Assembly (NCBI RefSeq): GCF_019884785.1 | Contig: NZ_CP082326.1 | Span: 2,721,355 to 2,785,354, forward strand | Direction: 5' to 3' | Source of the DNA: Crassaminicella profunda | Lineage (GTDB): Bacteria > Bacillota > Clostridia > Peptostreptococcales > Thermotaleaceae | DNA length: 64,000 nucleotides | Part shown: piece by piece, positions 54,371-62,294 of the stretch | How the letters are laid out: each line of letters begins with the position of its first letter | How positions within the stretch are numbered: the stretch's first letter is position 1 | The notes under the pieces: model-generated | What the model was told of the DNA's origin: nothing | Databases searched by the model: none | What the model saw: only the letters and a program-made list of their open reading frames with translations | Position numbers and translations under genes: made by a program

Positions 54371-54403
54371 TTTTATTGCAATAATAAATTATTTGCAATA
54401 AAA
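54371..54403. promoter_or_regulatory. Perfect 11-bp dyad overlapping probable ridA promoter
   Basis: TTTTATTGCAA and TTGCAATAAAA are perfect inverted arms around an 11-nt spacer. The right arm contains TTGCAA, which with TATACT at 54415-54420 (16-nt spacer) could form the promoter of ridA and the symporter. This looks like an operator for an unidentified dimeric regulator. Confidence 0.55.
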
Positions 54404-54613
54404 TAAAAAAGTTGTATACTATTGGTAAACAAAATGGTAAAAACTTCTTAAACTACTCTTTATTCATATAATAACATTATTAAACAAATCTAAACATAAA
54501 AAATTCAGATAAGATTTCTATCTTCTGTAAGTAAACATTTTATAAAAAACAACTACAAGCATATAACTCCACCATTACTTAAATCCAATTATCATAAAAA
54601 GAGGAGGATACAT

Positions 54614-54988
54614 ATGAAAAAAGCAATTAGTACACAAGCAGCACCTGGTGCCATTGGTCCTTATTCTCAAGGAATTGCACTACAAAATATGATTTACACA
54701 TCAGGACAATTACCAATAGATCCTAAATCAGGGGATATGCCAAAAACTATTGAAGAACAAACAAAACAATCTCTTGAAAATGTAAAAGCGATTTTAGAAG
54801 AAGCTGGAAGCACTCTAAAAAATGTTGTGAAAACAACTGTTTTCCTAAGTGATATGAATAATTTCGCTAAAATGAATGAAGTATATAGTCAATATTTTGA
54901 TCAAGCTTATCCTGCAAGAAGTGCAGTAGAAGTAGCAAGATTACCAAAAGATGCTTTAGTAGAAATCGAAGTTATAGCATATAAGTAA
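54614..54988 (+). CDS. ridA: RidA family enamine/imine deaminase
   Basis: The 124-residue protein hydrolyses reactive enamines such as 2-aminoacrylate made by PLP enzymes from serine or threonine. It has [20 protein letters not shown], the SGQLPID strand, and the C-terminal [20 protein letters not shown] with the catalytic arginine. It lies 75 nt before an amino-acid/dicarboxylate symporter gene, probably in one transcript. AGAGGAGG precedes the ATG. Confidence 0.95.
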   Translation: MKKAISTQAAPGAIGPYSQGIALQNMIYTSGQLPIDPKSGDMPKTIEEQTKQSLENVKAILEEAGSTLKNVVKTTVFLSDMNNFAKMNEVYSQYFDQAYPARSAVEVARLPKDALVEIEVIAYK

Positions 54989-55063
54989 AATGATTTGAGT
55001 AATAGTGGAGTATTATATATAATGTTCAAAAATGTTTTTCAACTTTTGGGGAGGGTTATAGAC

Positions 55064-56254
55064 ATGAGTAAAAAAAAAGGATTAGGCTTAATTCCTAAAT
55101 TATTAATCGGTATTACCGTTGGTATTATTTTAGGTCTTTCTGTGAGTCCAAAAATTATAGCCATTATTACAACCATCAAAGAAATTCTTGGCTCATTTAT
55201 ATTCTTCACTGTACCTTTAGTTATATTCGGATTTATCACACCTGCTATTACAGGTCTTAAAAACAATGCAAGTAAAATGTTAGGTACTTTTTTAGGAATG
55301 TCTTATTTATCTGCAGCAGGTGCTTCTGCACTTTCAGCTATTGCAGGATATATTATCATTCCTCACTTACATATTGCAAGTCAAGCACAAGCTTTAAAAG
55401 AATTACCTAAAACAGCATTTCAATTAAACATTGAACCCATCATGCCTGTAATGACTGCCTTAGTATTAGCAATTTTAACAGGTGTGTCAGTAATATGGAC
55501 AAAATCTGAAACAATGAATACTCTTCTCAACGAGATGCAAAATATGATTTTAGCTATCGTCAACAAAATTGTTATTCCTATTCTTCCATTCTTTATTTCA
55601 GCAACTTTTGCAGGATTAGCTTATACAGGAAGTCTAACAGAACAATTACCTATTTTCTTAAAAGTAATCGTTTTAGTACTAATAGGTCACTTCATTTGGT
55701 TAAGTATCCTTTATTCTATTGGTGGTGCTGTATCAAAACAAAATCCTCTAGACGTTGTGAAGTATTATGGTCCTGCTTATTTAACAGCTGTAGGTACTAT
55801 GTCTAGTGCTGCCACACTACCTGTTTCATTAAGATGTGCTCACCGCTCAAAAGCCTTAGTCCCTGAAGTTGTTGACTTTGCCATTCCACTTGGTGCAACA
55901 ACCCATCTTTGTGGATCTGTTTTGACAGAAACATTTTTCTGTATGGTTATCTCTAAGATTCTTTATGGAGCATTACCTGATGTTGGAACCATTGCACTAT
56001 TCACTCTTTTATTCGGTATCTTTGCAGTAGGTGCTCCTGGCGTTCCTGGAGGAACAGTTATGGCATCTTTAGCCATTGTTACAGGTGTATTAGGATTTGA
56101 TTCATCTGGAGTTGGTCTATTAATCGCAATCTTTGCATTACAAGATAGCTTTGGTACAGCTTGTAACATCACAGGAGATGGTGCATTAGCTTTAATCCTT
56201 AGAGGACTTTTCTATGATAAAAACGGAAAAGCAAAAGCAAATGTTTCTGCATAA
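55064..56254 (+). CDS. Dicarboxylate/amino acid:cation symporter (DAACS family)
   Basis: The 396-residue protein has about eight membrane helices plus re-entrant loops, as in GltPh-type symporters. Signatures: IKEILGSFIFFTVPLVIFGF, the serine-rich loop AVGTMSSAATLPVSLR, and DSFGTACNITGDGALALIL. It should import an acidic or small neutral amino acid with sodium or protons. Its pairing with ridA suggests serine, threonine or another substrate of PLP enzymes. ATG 55064 follows GGGGAGGG; an in-frame TTG upstream lacks a ribosome site. Confidence 0.88.
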   Translation: MSKKKGLGLIPKLLIGITVGIILGLSVSPKIIAIITTIKEILGSFIFFTVPLVIFGFITPAITGLKNNASKMLGTFLGMSYLSAAGASALSAIAGYIIIPHLHIASQAQALKELPKTAFQLNIEPIMPVMTALVLAILTGVSVIWTKSETMNTLLNEMQNMILAIVNKIVIPILPFFISATFAGLAYTGSLTEQLPIFLKVIVLVLIGHFIWLSILYSIGGAVSKQNPLDVVKYYGPAYLTAVGTMSSAATLPVSLRCAHRSKALVPEVVDFAIPLGATTHLCGSVLTETFFCMVISKILYGALPDVGTIALFTLLFGIFAVGAPGVPGGTVMASLAIVTGVLGFDSSGVGLLIAIFALQDSFGTACNITGDGALALILRGLFYDKNGKAKANVSA

Positions 56255-56315
56255 TTTTTTTTAATCATACTCAAAAGAAATGGATGAATTATGCAGCTAA
56301 CAGCTCCAAATGCAT

Positions 56316-56350
56316 AAAAACACTTGCCAAAATTAAGTGCAAGTGTTTTT
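56316..56350. terminator. Bidirectional terminator between symporter and trmB
   Basis: AAAAACACTTGC and GCAAGTGTTTTT form a perfect 12-bp stem with an 11-base loop between two converging genes. Confidence 0.92.
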
Positions 56351-56353
56351 CAT

Positions 56354-56989
56354 TTATTTTCTTCCTTCACATCTATAGATTTTTAATCCTTGTTGCATAA
56401 ATTTTTCTTCATATTCTGTTGTAACATTTCCTTCAAAATCACTCTCTTCCAAATTCAAAGAAATATTTTTTAGTTTTAAATCTGCACCAGCAAATTCATT
56501 TAGTGAAAACTCAAATAGTTTTTCATTATCTGTTTTAAAATGAATTTCTCCTTGATTACTTAATAACTTTTTATACATTTCCAAAAATCTATTATGAATC
56601 AACCTTCTTTTAGCCCATCTTCTCTTTGGCCATGGATCACAAAAATTAATAAAAATCCTCCTTATTTCCTCATGCTCAAAGTATTCCAATATTTTAGTTA
56701 CATCTCCCCATACAAATAAAATATTTTCCAAAGGATTCTCGTGAATCTTTTCAACGGCCTTTAATAATACTTCTTCCTTCATTTCCATTCCAATAAAATT
56801 AATATCTTTATGCTGCTTAGCAAGAGTCGTTAAAAACTTACCTCTGCCCATACCTAACTCCAAATAAATAGGATTTTGATTATTAAATCTTTCATTCCAT
56901 TTTCCTTTTAATTCACCTGGATCTTTTAATACATATCCTGTATAGCTTAAAAGTTTTTCATCTGCACCTTTTTTCTTTCTTCTTCTCAT
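56354..56989 (-). CDS. trmB: tRNA (guanine-N7-)-methyltransferase
   Basis: The 211-residue SAM-dependent enzyme makes m7G46 in tRNA. Motifs: PIYLELGMGRGKFLTTLAKQ (SAM site), NFIGMEMKEEVLLKAV, and the signature INFCDPWPKRRWAKRRLIH with the DPWPK loop. The C-terminus TEYEEKFMQQGLKIYRCEGR is typical. ATG 56989 follows AAGGAG; an earlier ATG at 57016 has no ribosome site. Confidence 0.96.
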   Translation of the reverse strand: MRRRKKKGADEKLLSYTGYVLKDPGELKGKWNERFNNQNPIYLELGMGRGKFLTTLAKQHKDINFIGMEMKEEVLLKAVEKIHENPLENILFVWGDVTKILEYFEHEEIRRIFINFCDPWPKRRWAKRRLIHNRFLEMYKKLLSNQGEIHFKTDNEKLFEFSLNEFAGADLKLKNISLNLEESDFEGNVTTEYEEKFMQQGLKIYRCEGRK

Positions 56990-57087
56990 GGTATTCTCCT
57001 TATATAAAATATTCACTTCTTGTATTCAAATTATATATTGCAATTATACATGAATTCATCCACTGTATCTAGTAAATAATATTATAA

Positions 57088-57116
57088 AAAAAGAGCCTCT
57101 CTATACGGAGGCTCTA
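57088..57116 (-). terminator. Terminator after ANTAR regulator
   Basis: AGAGCCTC and GAGGCTCT pair perfectly around an eight-base loop, followed by a T run on the reverse strand. Confidence 0.9.
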
Positions 57117-57132
57117 TTGGATTCATTATTTT

Positions 57133-57702
57133 CTATATATATTTTTTTATAATTTTTTCTGCCATCTGATCCATTGATATGCACGCATCCATGCTTTTCC
57201 TTCTTAATAACTTATAAGCTTCCTCCTCAGAAATCCTTAAATGTTCTATCAACAATCCTTTTGCTCGATCAATCTTCTTTCTGTTTTCTAAAGTACTCTC
57301 AAGCTTTTCTATTTTTTTTGATAATTGATGCATCTTACTCCCATTCATAATTGAAAACTCTACCATTTGATACAATTGATCAGGGTGAATGGGTTTCATC
57401 ACATAAGCAAAAACATTCATATTTTTCAATTTCTGATAAAAAGAATTTGTTGGATTACTCGTAACAAAAAGTACCGTTGACAATTGATCCTCTTCTATAA
57501 TACGAGCAGCTTCATAGGCATTCATTCCCCAAAGGTTTGTGTCCATAATTAAAAGTTTTGGAAAAACACTTCTAGAAATTCTTATCGCTCCTGCTCCATC
57601 TGTTGCTTGATAAGTCTTATACCCTTTTTTATTTAATAGTTTGCAAATAAGTTTTCTAGAACTTTCACTACTGTCTGCAACTACAATCCTATAACTGTCC
57701 AT
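57133..57702 (-). CDS. ANTAR-domain response regulator (antiterminator)
   Basis: The 189-residue protein has a receiver domain (about 1-120; phosphoacceptor Asp54 in LLIMDTNLWG, lysine in YVMKPIHP) and a C-terminal ANTAR RNA-binding domain (KIDRAKGLLIEHLRISEEEA, then YKLLRRKSMD). The N-terminal acidic pocket reads VVADSSES, with only one of the usual two acidic residues, so phosphorylation may be weak or absent. ANTAR proteins bind hexaloop RNA hairpins and prevent termination. One such element lies in the glnA leader directly upstream, and the gene follows glnA by 26 nt. Confidence 0.9.
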   Translation of the reverse strand: MDSYRIVVADSSESSRKLICKLLNKKGYKTYQATDGAGAIRISRSVFPKLLIMDTNLWGMNAYEAARIIEEDQLSTVLFVTSNPTNSFYQKLKNMNVFAYVMKPIHPDQLYQMVEFSIMNGSKMHQLSKKIEKLESTLENRKKIDRAKGLLIEHLRISEEEAYKLLRRKSMDACISMDQMAEKIIKKYI

Positions 57703-57728
57703 GTGACCACTCCGAGTTTAAACAATTT

Positions 57729-59063
57729 TTAAAATTTTCTCAAATATCTATCGAGCTCCCACTTAGAAACAGATTTTGAATACTCATACCACTCATAAAG
57801 GGCCGCATCTGTAAATTTTTCATATACATGGGCTCCAATAGCATCTTTTATCACTTCATCTTTAGATAACTCATTTACTGCTTCATAAAGATTTTCTGGA
57901 AGACTTGTTATTCCTTTTTCCTTCATCTCCACATCATCCATATGATAAACATTGCTCATGACAGGTGCCGGTGGATTGATTTTATTTTGAATACCATCTA
58001 GCCCTGCTTTTAAAATAGCTGCTAATGCTAAATAGGGATTGGCTGCTGGATCTGGATTTCTAAGCTCTATTCTTGTAGAATTCCCTCTTTTAGCAGGGAT
58101 CCTTACTAATGGACTTCTGTTACTTGCTGACCATGCAATCAGTACTGGTGCTTCGTATCCTGGAACCAATCTTTTATACGAATTCACAGTAGGATTAGTA
58201 AGAGCTGCAAAACTTCTCGCATGCTTTATAATTCCTCCTAGATAATGATAAGCTGTTTTAGATAACTCCAACTCCCCTTCACCATCATAAAAAGCATTCT
58301 TTCCATCTAATGTTTCAAGGGACATATTAATATGCATTCCTGAACCATTGATCCCGAATTTAGGCTTTGGCATAAATGTAGCATGAAGTCCATGTCTTTG
58401 AGCAATAATTCTTACAGCCATCTTAAAGGTCATAATATTATCAGCAGCGGTTAGGGCATCTTCATATTTAAAATCGATTTCATGTTGACCTGGTGCTACT
58501 TCATGGTGAGAAGCTTCTATTTCAAATCCCATTTGCTTTAATGTAATGGTCATATCCTTTCTTGCATTTCCACCTAAATCTATTGGCGCTAAATCAAAAT
58601 ATCCAGCATTATCATGGGTTTCTAAGGATGGTTCTCCTCTCTCATCTGTATGAAACAAGAAAAATTCACATTCAGGTCCTACATTCATAGTATATCCCAT
58701 ATCATAGGCTTCTTTTAATACTTTCTTTAGTGTATTTCTTGGACATCCTTCAAAAGGAGTTCCATCTGCCTTGTATACATCACAGATCATTCTTGCCTCT
58801 TTTGCATGATTTGTCCAAGGGAATACTACAAAAGTAGATAAATCCGGTCTTAAGTACATATCTGATTCTTCAATTCTAACAAATCCATCAATAGATGAGC
58901 CATCAAACATAATCTCATTATTCAATGCTTTTTCTAATTGCTCAATAGTAATAGAAACATTCTTCATAACTCCCAAAATATCAGTAAACTGTAAATGAAT
59001 AAACTCAAGTTCCAATTCTGTTGCCTTTTTTAATAATTCTTCTTTCGTATAGTTACACCCCAT
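57729..59063 (-). CDS. glnA: Glutamine synthetase, type I
   Basis: The 444-residue enzyme makes glutamine from glutamate, ammonia and ATP. Motifs: [32 protein letters not shown], the ATP site [19 protein letters not shown], the glutamate/ammonia flap [20 protein letters not shown] and [18 protein letters not shown]. It matches the GSI-alpha type of Firmicutes, which is feedback-inhibited rather than adenylylated. AAGGAGGAG precedes the ATG. The leader has an ANTAR-type hairpin and terminator. Confidence 0.96.
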   Translation of the reverse strand: MGCNYTKEELLKKATELELEFIHLQFTDILGVMKNVSITIEQLEKALNNEIMFDGSSIDGFVRIEESDMYLRPDLSTFVVFPWTNHAKEARMICDVYKADGTPFEGCPRNTLKKVLKEAYDMGYTMNVGPECEFFLFHTDERGEPSLETHDNAGYFDLAPIDLGGNARKDMTITLKQMGFEIEASHHEVAPGQHEIDFKYEDALTAADNIMTFKMAVRIIAQRHGLHATFMPKPKFGINGSGMHINMSLETLDGKNAFYDGEGELELSKTAYHYLGGIIKHARSFAALTNPTVNSYKRLVPGYEAPVLIAWSASNRSPLVRIPAKRGNSTRIELRNPDPAANPYLALAAILKAGLDGIQNKINPPAPVMSNVYHMDDVEMKEKGITSLPENLYEAVNELSKDEVIKDAIGAHVYEKFTDAALYEWYEYSKSVSKWELDRYLRKF

Positions 59064-59114
59064 TTTAACTCCTCCTTAATTATTTATAGTATTTGAATTC
59101 CGTAAAAAAATAAT

Positions 59115-59164
59115 AAAAAAAACGTCAACAAATAAAGGAATTTTAAATCCTATTTTGTTGGACG
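59115..59164 (-). terminator. Terminator in glnA leader
   Basis: On the reverse strand CGTCCAACAAAATAGGA pairs with TTCCTTTATTTGTTGACG, followed by eight T residues. Its first arm overlaps the 3' arm of the ANTAR-type hairpin, so the two structures exclude one another. Confidence 0.85.
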
Positions 59165-59173
59165 CCATTGCCC
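59160..59173 (-). promoter_or_regulatory. ANTAR-target hairpin in glnA leader
   Basis: GGGC-AATGGC-GTCC (reverse strand) is a 4-bp stem with a six-base loop having A at position 1 and G at position 4, the hallmark of ANTAR binding sites. A second hexaloop hairpin, usual in dual-hairpin targets, was not clear. Confidence 0.75.
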
Positions 59174-59199
59174 GTTAAACTATTTAATTGATTGAAAAT

Positions 59200-59228
59200 A
59201 TTATACAATATTTTTTTTATTTATGCAA
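59200..59228 (-). promoter_or_regulatory. Promoter of glnA-ANTAR operon
   Basis: TTGCAT (59228-59223), 17 nt and TATAAT (59205-59200) on the reverse strand, giving a leader of about 130 nt. Confidence 0.75.
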
Positions 59229-59262
59229 GAATAAAATTTAATATAAATTCATAATAATTATT

Positions 59263-60624
59263 TTAATACTTATTTCCCTTATTGATCAATCCAAATTTTT
59301 TCAATTTATATTGGAGGGTTCTCCTTGATATACCAAGTTCCTTGGCAGTTTTTTCGCGATGTCCACTATTTCTCTCAAGTGCTTTTTCTATGATCTTAAT
59401 TTCTTGAATTTCTAAAATACTCAACCTACTGCTACATTCAATGGAATTGATTACACTGTTTGCTTTTCTCCTAATTCTTAAAGGTATGTCTTCCTCCTCT
59501 AGTACATTTCCATTAGATAATGCCATAGCACTCTCTAAAGTATTTTCCAATTCACGAACATTTCCTGGCCAATCATAATCCATAAATATATTCCATACTT
59601 GAGATGAAATTCTTTCTATGTGTTTCCCCAACCGTTTATTTAGTTTTTTTACAAAATATAATATTAATTCCTCAATATCCTCTTTCCTATACCTTAGTGG
59701 TGGACATTCTATGGAAATAACATTTAGTCTATAATATAAATCTTCCCTAAATTTATTAGAACTAACTGCCTCTTCAAGATTAAGATTTGTAGCTGCTATA
59801 ATTCTCCCTTCAAGTTCAATAATTTTAGAAGAACCAATTCTTTCGAATTTTTTATCCTGTAATACCGTTAAAAGTTTTGCTTGTAAATTATGATCTAAAG
59901 TTCCAATTTCATCAAGAAAAACAGTCCCTTTAGCAGCTAATTGAAATTTTCCTTGCTTCCTTTCATTGGCTCCAGTAAAAGCACCTTTTTCATGACCAAA
60001 AAGTTCACTTTCAATCAAATTTTGAGGTAATACAGCACAATTCACATGTACAAATGGCATTTTACTTCTATTACTTAACTCATGTATTTCTCTAGCTATA
60101 ACTCCTTTTCCTGTGCCACTTTCTCCAGTTAATAATATGGTCGTATCTAAATCTTTTATTTTGTGTATCTTTCTTTTTATTTCAATCATTTCCTTACTAC
60201 AGCCTACTAATTGACTTTTTTCTTTTTCATGATTGTCCATTTTATAAATAATACCATGTTTAACTTTAAAAGCTTCCTTGATCTTACATATTAAATCATT
60301 ATTATCAAATGGCTTCGTTATATAATCATAAGCTCCAAATCGCATAGCTTCTACTGCATTATCAATAGTTCCAAAAGCAGTCATCATAATAACTATGATA
60401 GTTGAATTCATTTTCTTAATATCTTTTAATACATCCATACCAGTTTTTTTAGGCATTCTATTATCAATTATGGCTAAATCATATTTCTTTTTCTCTAGTT
60501 TAGTATAAACCTGCTCACCATTATAAGCAACATCCACCTCATAACCTTCACTCTTCAATTCTTCACGTATGACCCTAACAATATATTCTTCATCATCAGC
60601 AACTAATATTTTTTTCCTATTCAT
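59263..60624 (-). CDS. Sigma-54-dependent response regulator (NtrC/AtoC type)
   Basis: The 453-residue protein has a receiver domain (KILVADDEEY, phosphoacceptor in AIIDNRMPKKTG), a sigma-54 activator AAA+ domain with Walker A GESGTGKG and the sigma-contact GAFTGA loop (FGHEKGAFTGANERKQGKF), and a Fis-type helix-turn-helix (KTAKELGISRRTLQYKLKK). It is paired with the histidine kinase 15 nt upstream. Targets should have -24/-12 promoters; none was spotted in this window. ATG 60624 lies 7 nt after GAGGG; an ATG two codons earlier is possible. Confidence 0.93.
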   Translation of the reverse strand: MNRKKILVADDEEYIVRVIREELKSEGYEVDVAYNGEQVYTKLEKKKYDLAIIDNRMPKKTGMDVLKDIKKMNSTIIVIMMTAFGTIDNAVEAMRFGAYDYITKPFDNNDLICKIKEAFKVKHGIIYKMDNHEKEKSQLVGCSKEMIEIKRKIHKIKDLDTTILLTGESGTGKGVIAREIHELSNRSKMPFVHVNCAVLPQNLIESELFGHEKGAFTGANERKQGKFQLAAKGTVFLDEIGTLDHNLQAKLLTVLQDKKFERIGSSKIIELEGRIIAATNLNLEEAVSSNKFREDLYYRLNVISIECPPLRYRKEDIEELILYFVKKLNKRLGKHIERISSQVWNIFMDYDWPGNVRELENTLESAMALSNGNVLEEEDIPLRIRRKANSVINSIECSSRLSILEIQEIKIIEKALERNSGHREKTAKELGISRRTLQYKLKKFGLINKGNKY

Positions 60625-60639
60625 ATACATACCCTCTTT

Positions 60640-62106
60640 CTAATAAGGTAAGTAAACTTTAAACTTTGTTCCCTTATCAACATTAGAATGAACAAATATC
60701 TTCCCCCCATGTTTTTCGATTACTCGCTTTACAATAGGAAGCCCAAGACCTGTCCCTCCACTTTTAGTACTATAGAACGGTTGAAAAATTTGGTCTATTT
60801 CTTTTTTTTCTATACCATTTCCATTATCTGATATTATCACTAATACTTTATTTTCATCCTCAAAATTATAGCTTTCAATCCTTATAACCCCTTCTATTTC
60901 AATAGCTTGAACAGCATTTAACAAAATATTTATAAATGCTTGTTGCAATTGAACATTATTGCCTTTAATGAGAGGTAAATTCTTTGAAAATTTCTTCTCT
61001 ATATTTATATATTTGAATTCTTTATGAAATCTAATAACGTTGAAACACTTTTCCAATACCTCATTTATATTTAATAATGAATAGTTTTCTTCCTTCGTTA
61101 TAAATGAATAGGATAGCATCTGTTCTATGGTTTCATTGATTCTATCTACTTCATATATAATTGGTTCTATAAATTCATTATATTTTAGTTGCTCTGATAA
61201 TTTTTTCTCTAATATTCTCGCACATCCTCGAATACTCATAAGTGGATTTTTTATATCATGAGCAACACCTGCTGCTAATTCACCTAATACAGCAAATTGC
61301 TTTAATTGCTCTATTTCTCTTTCATAAATTTTCTGTTTTGTAACATCTGTTCCAATAACTACTACTCCTACTACTTGATCTTTATTATTGTTAATAGGTG
61401 AAATGGTGAGATTAATAATTTTTTTACCACCTACGGAACTTGAATAAATAGTTTCCTTAGCATAATAGCTTTTATTTCTATCAATCACATACCCTATTGA
61501 TTTTTGTAATTTAATCTTTACTTCTTCATCCATAAAAAAGCTATAGTTTTTTCCTATAATATCCTTTAATTGCCACCCAAATACTTCACATGCTACTAGA
61601 TTAGCTGTTGTGATATTTCCATTAAGATCCATACCTATAATAAAAGATCGAACGCTATTGAAAAGATTTTTCAAATAATTTCTTTCTTTGATTATTTCAT
61701 TATCTAATAATACATTTTCATAGCTAACTTTTGTAACAAATTTTATGATAGCCAAATCCCTTTCTGTATAACTTTCATCTAAGGTACAACATATGAAAAA
61801 AACCTTATAATTTTCATGGGCACGTATAGGAGAAACAATCATATTAATTTTTCTATTATTTTCATTAAATTTAAAAATGATCCCATCTTCTATGATCTCT
61901 AATTCCCTTATTTTTTTTCGTAATAGATTCACTATTAATTTATTATTTATTTTTAAACAATTCATTTCACCATCAATTATAAATTTTCCACTCATTGTAA
62001 ATGTAATAATCCCTAACCAGTCAACATGAATTGTTTTATCAATTTCTAAACGTTTCATTTTTTTTAGGGTATTCTCTACATTACAACTTACATCTGAATA
62101 GTGCAA
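60640..62106 (-). CDS. PAS-domain sensor histidine kinase
   Basis: The 488-residue protein lacks membrane segments and is probably cytosolic. It has an N-terminal region of unknown fold (about 1-150, GAF-like by position), a PAS domain (about 160-270; GMDLNGNITTANLVACEVFG), the H-box VAHDIKNPLMSIRGCARIL and an HATPase domain with DNGNGI and GGTGLGLPIVK. It phosphorylates the NtrC-type regulator downstream. TTG 62106 lies 7 nt after GGAGG and is the likely start. The signal is unknown; position next to an acyl-CoA dehydrogenase hints at fatty-acid metabolism. Confidence 0.9.
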   Translation of the reverse strand: MHYSDVSCNVENTLKKMKRLEIDKTIHVDWLGIITFTMSGKFIIDGEMNCLKINNKLIVNLLRKKIRELEIIEDGIIFKFNENNRKINMIVSPIRAHENYKVFFICCTLDESYTERDLAIIKFVTKVSYENVLLDNEIIKERNYLKNLFNSVRSFIIGMDLNGNITTANLVACEVFGWQLKDIIGKNYSFFMDEEVKIKLQKSIGYVIDRNKSYYAKETIYSSSVGGKKIINLTISPINNNKDQVVGVVVIGTDVTKQKIYEREIEQLKQFAVLGELAAGVAHDIKNPLMSIRGCARILEKKLSEQLKYNEFIEPIIYEVDRINETIEQMLSYSFITKEENYSLLNINEVLEKCFNVIRFHKEFKYINIEKKFSKNLPLIKGNNVQLQQAFINILLNAVQAIEIEGVIRIESYNFEDENKVLVIISDNGNGIEKKEIDQIFQPFYSTKSGGTGLGLPIVKRVIEKHGGKIFVHSNVDKGTKFKVYLPY

Positions 62107-62209
62107 TTGTATTCCTCCTAGCAATAGTTTGAATTTTCTATCTTTTTTTATTTATACCTTATTCTATCAATAGCGTTTTATTCCTTTCATTTTTTTAACT
62201 TTTATCTAA

Positions 62210-62240
62210 AAAATAAACCCCTTGTTTTATAAGGAGTTTC
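62210..62240 (-). terminator. Terminator after acyl-CoA dehydrogenase
   Basis: AAACTCCTTAT-AAAA-CAAGGGGTTT followed by a T-rich tail on the reverse strand. Confidence 0.75.
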
Positions 62241-62294
62241 ATACAATCAATAAAATATATTATTTAAATCTATCAAATAATCTTTTTACTTTTC

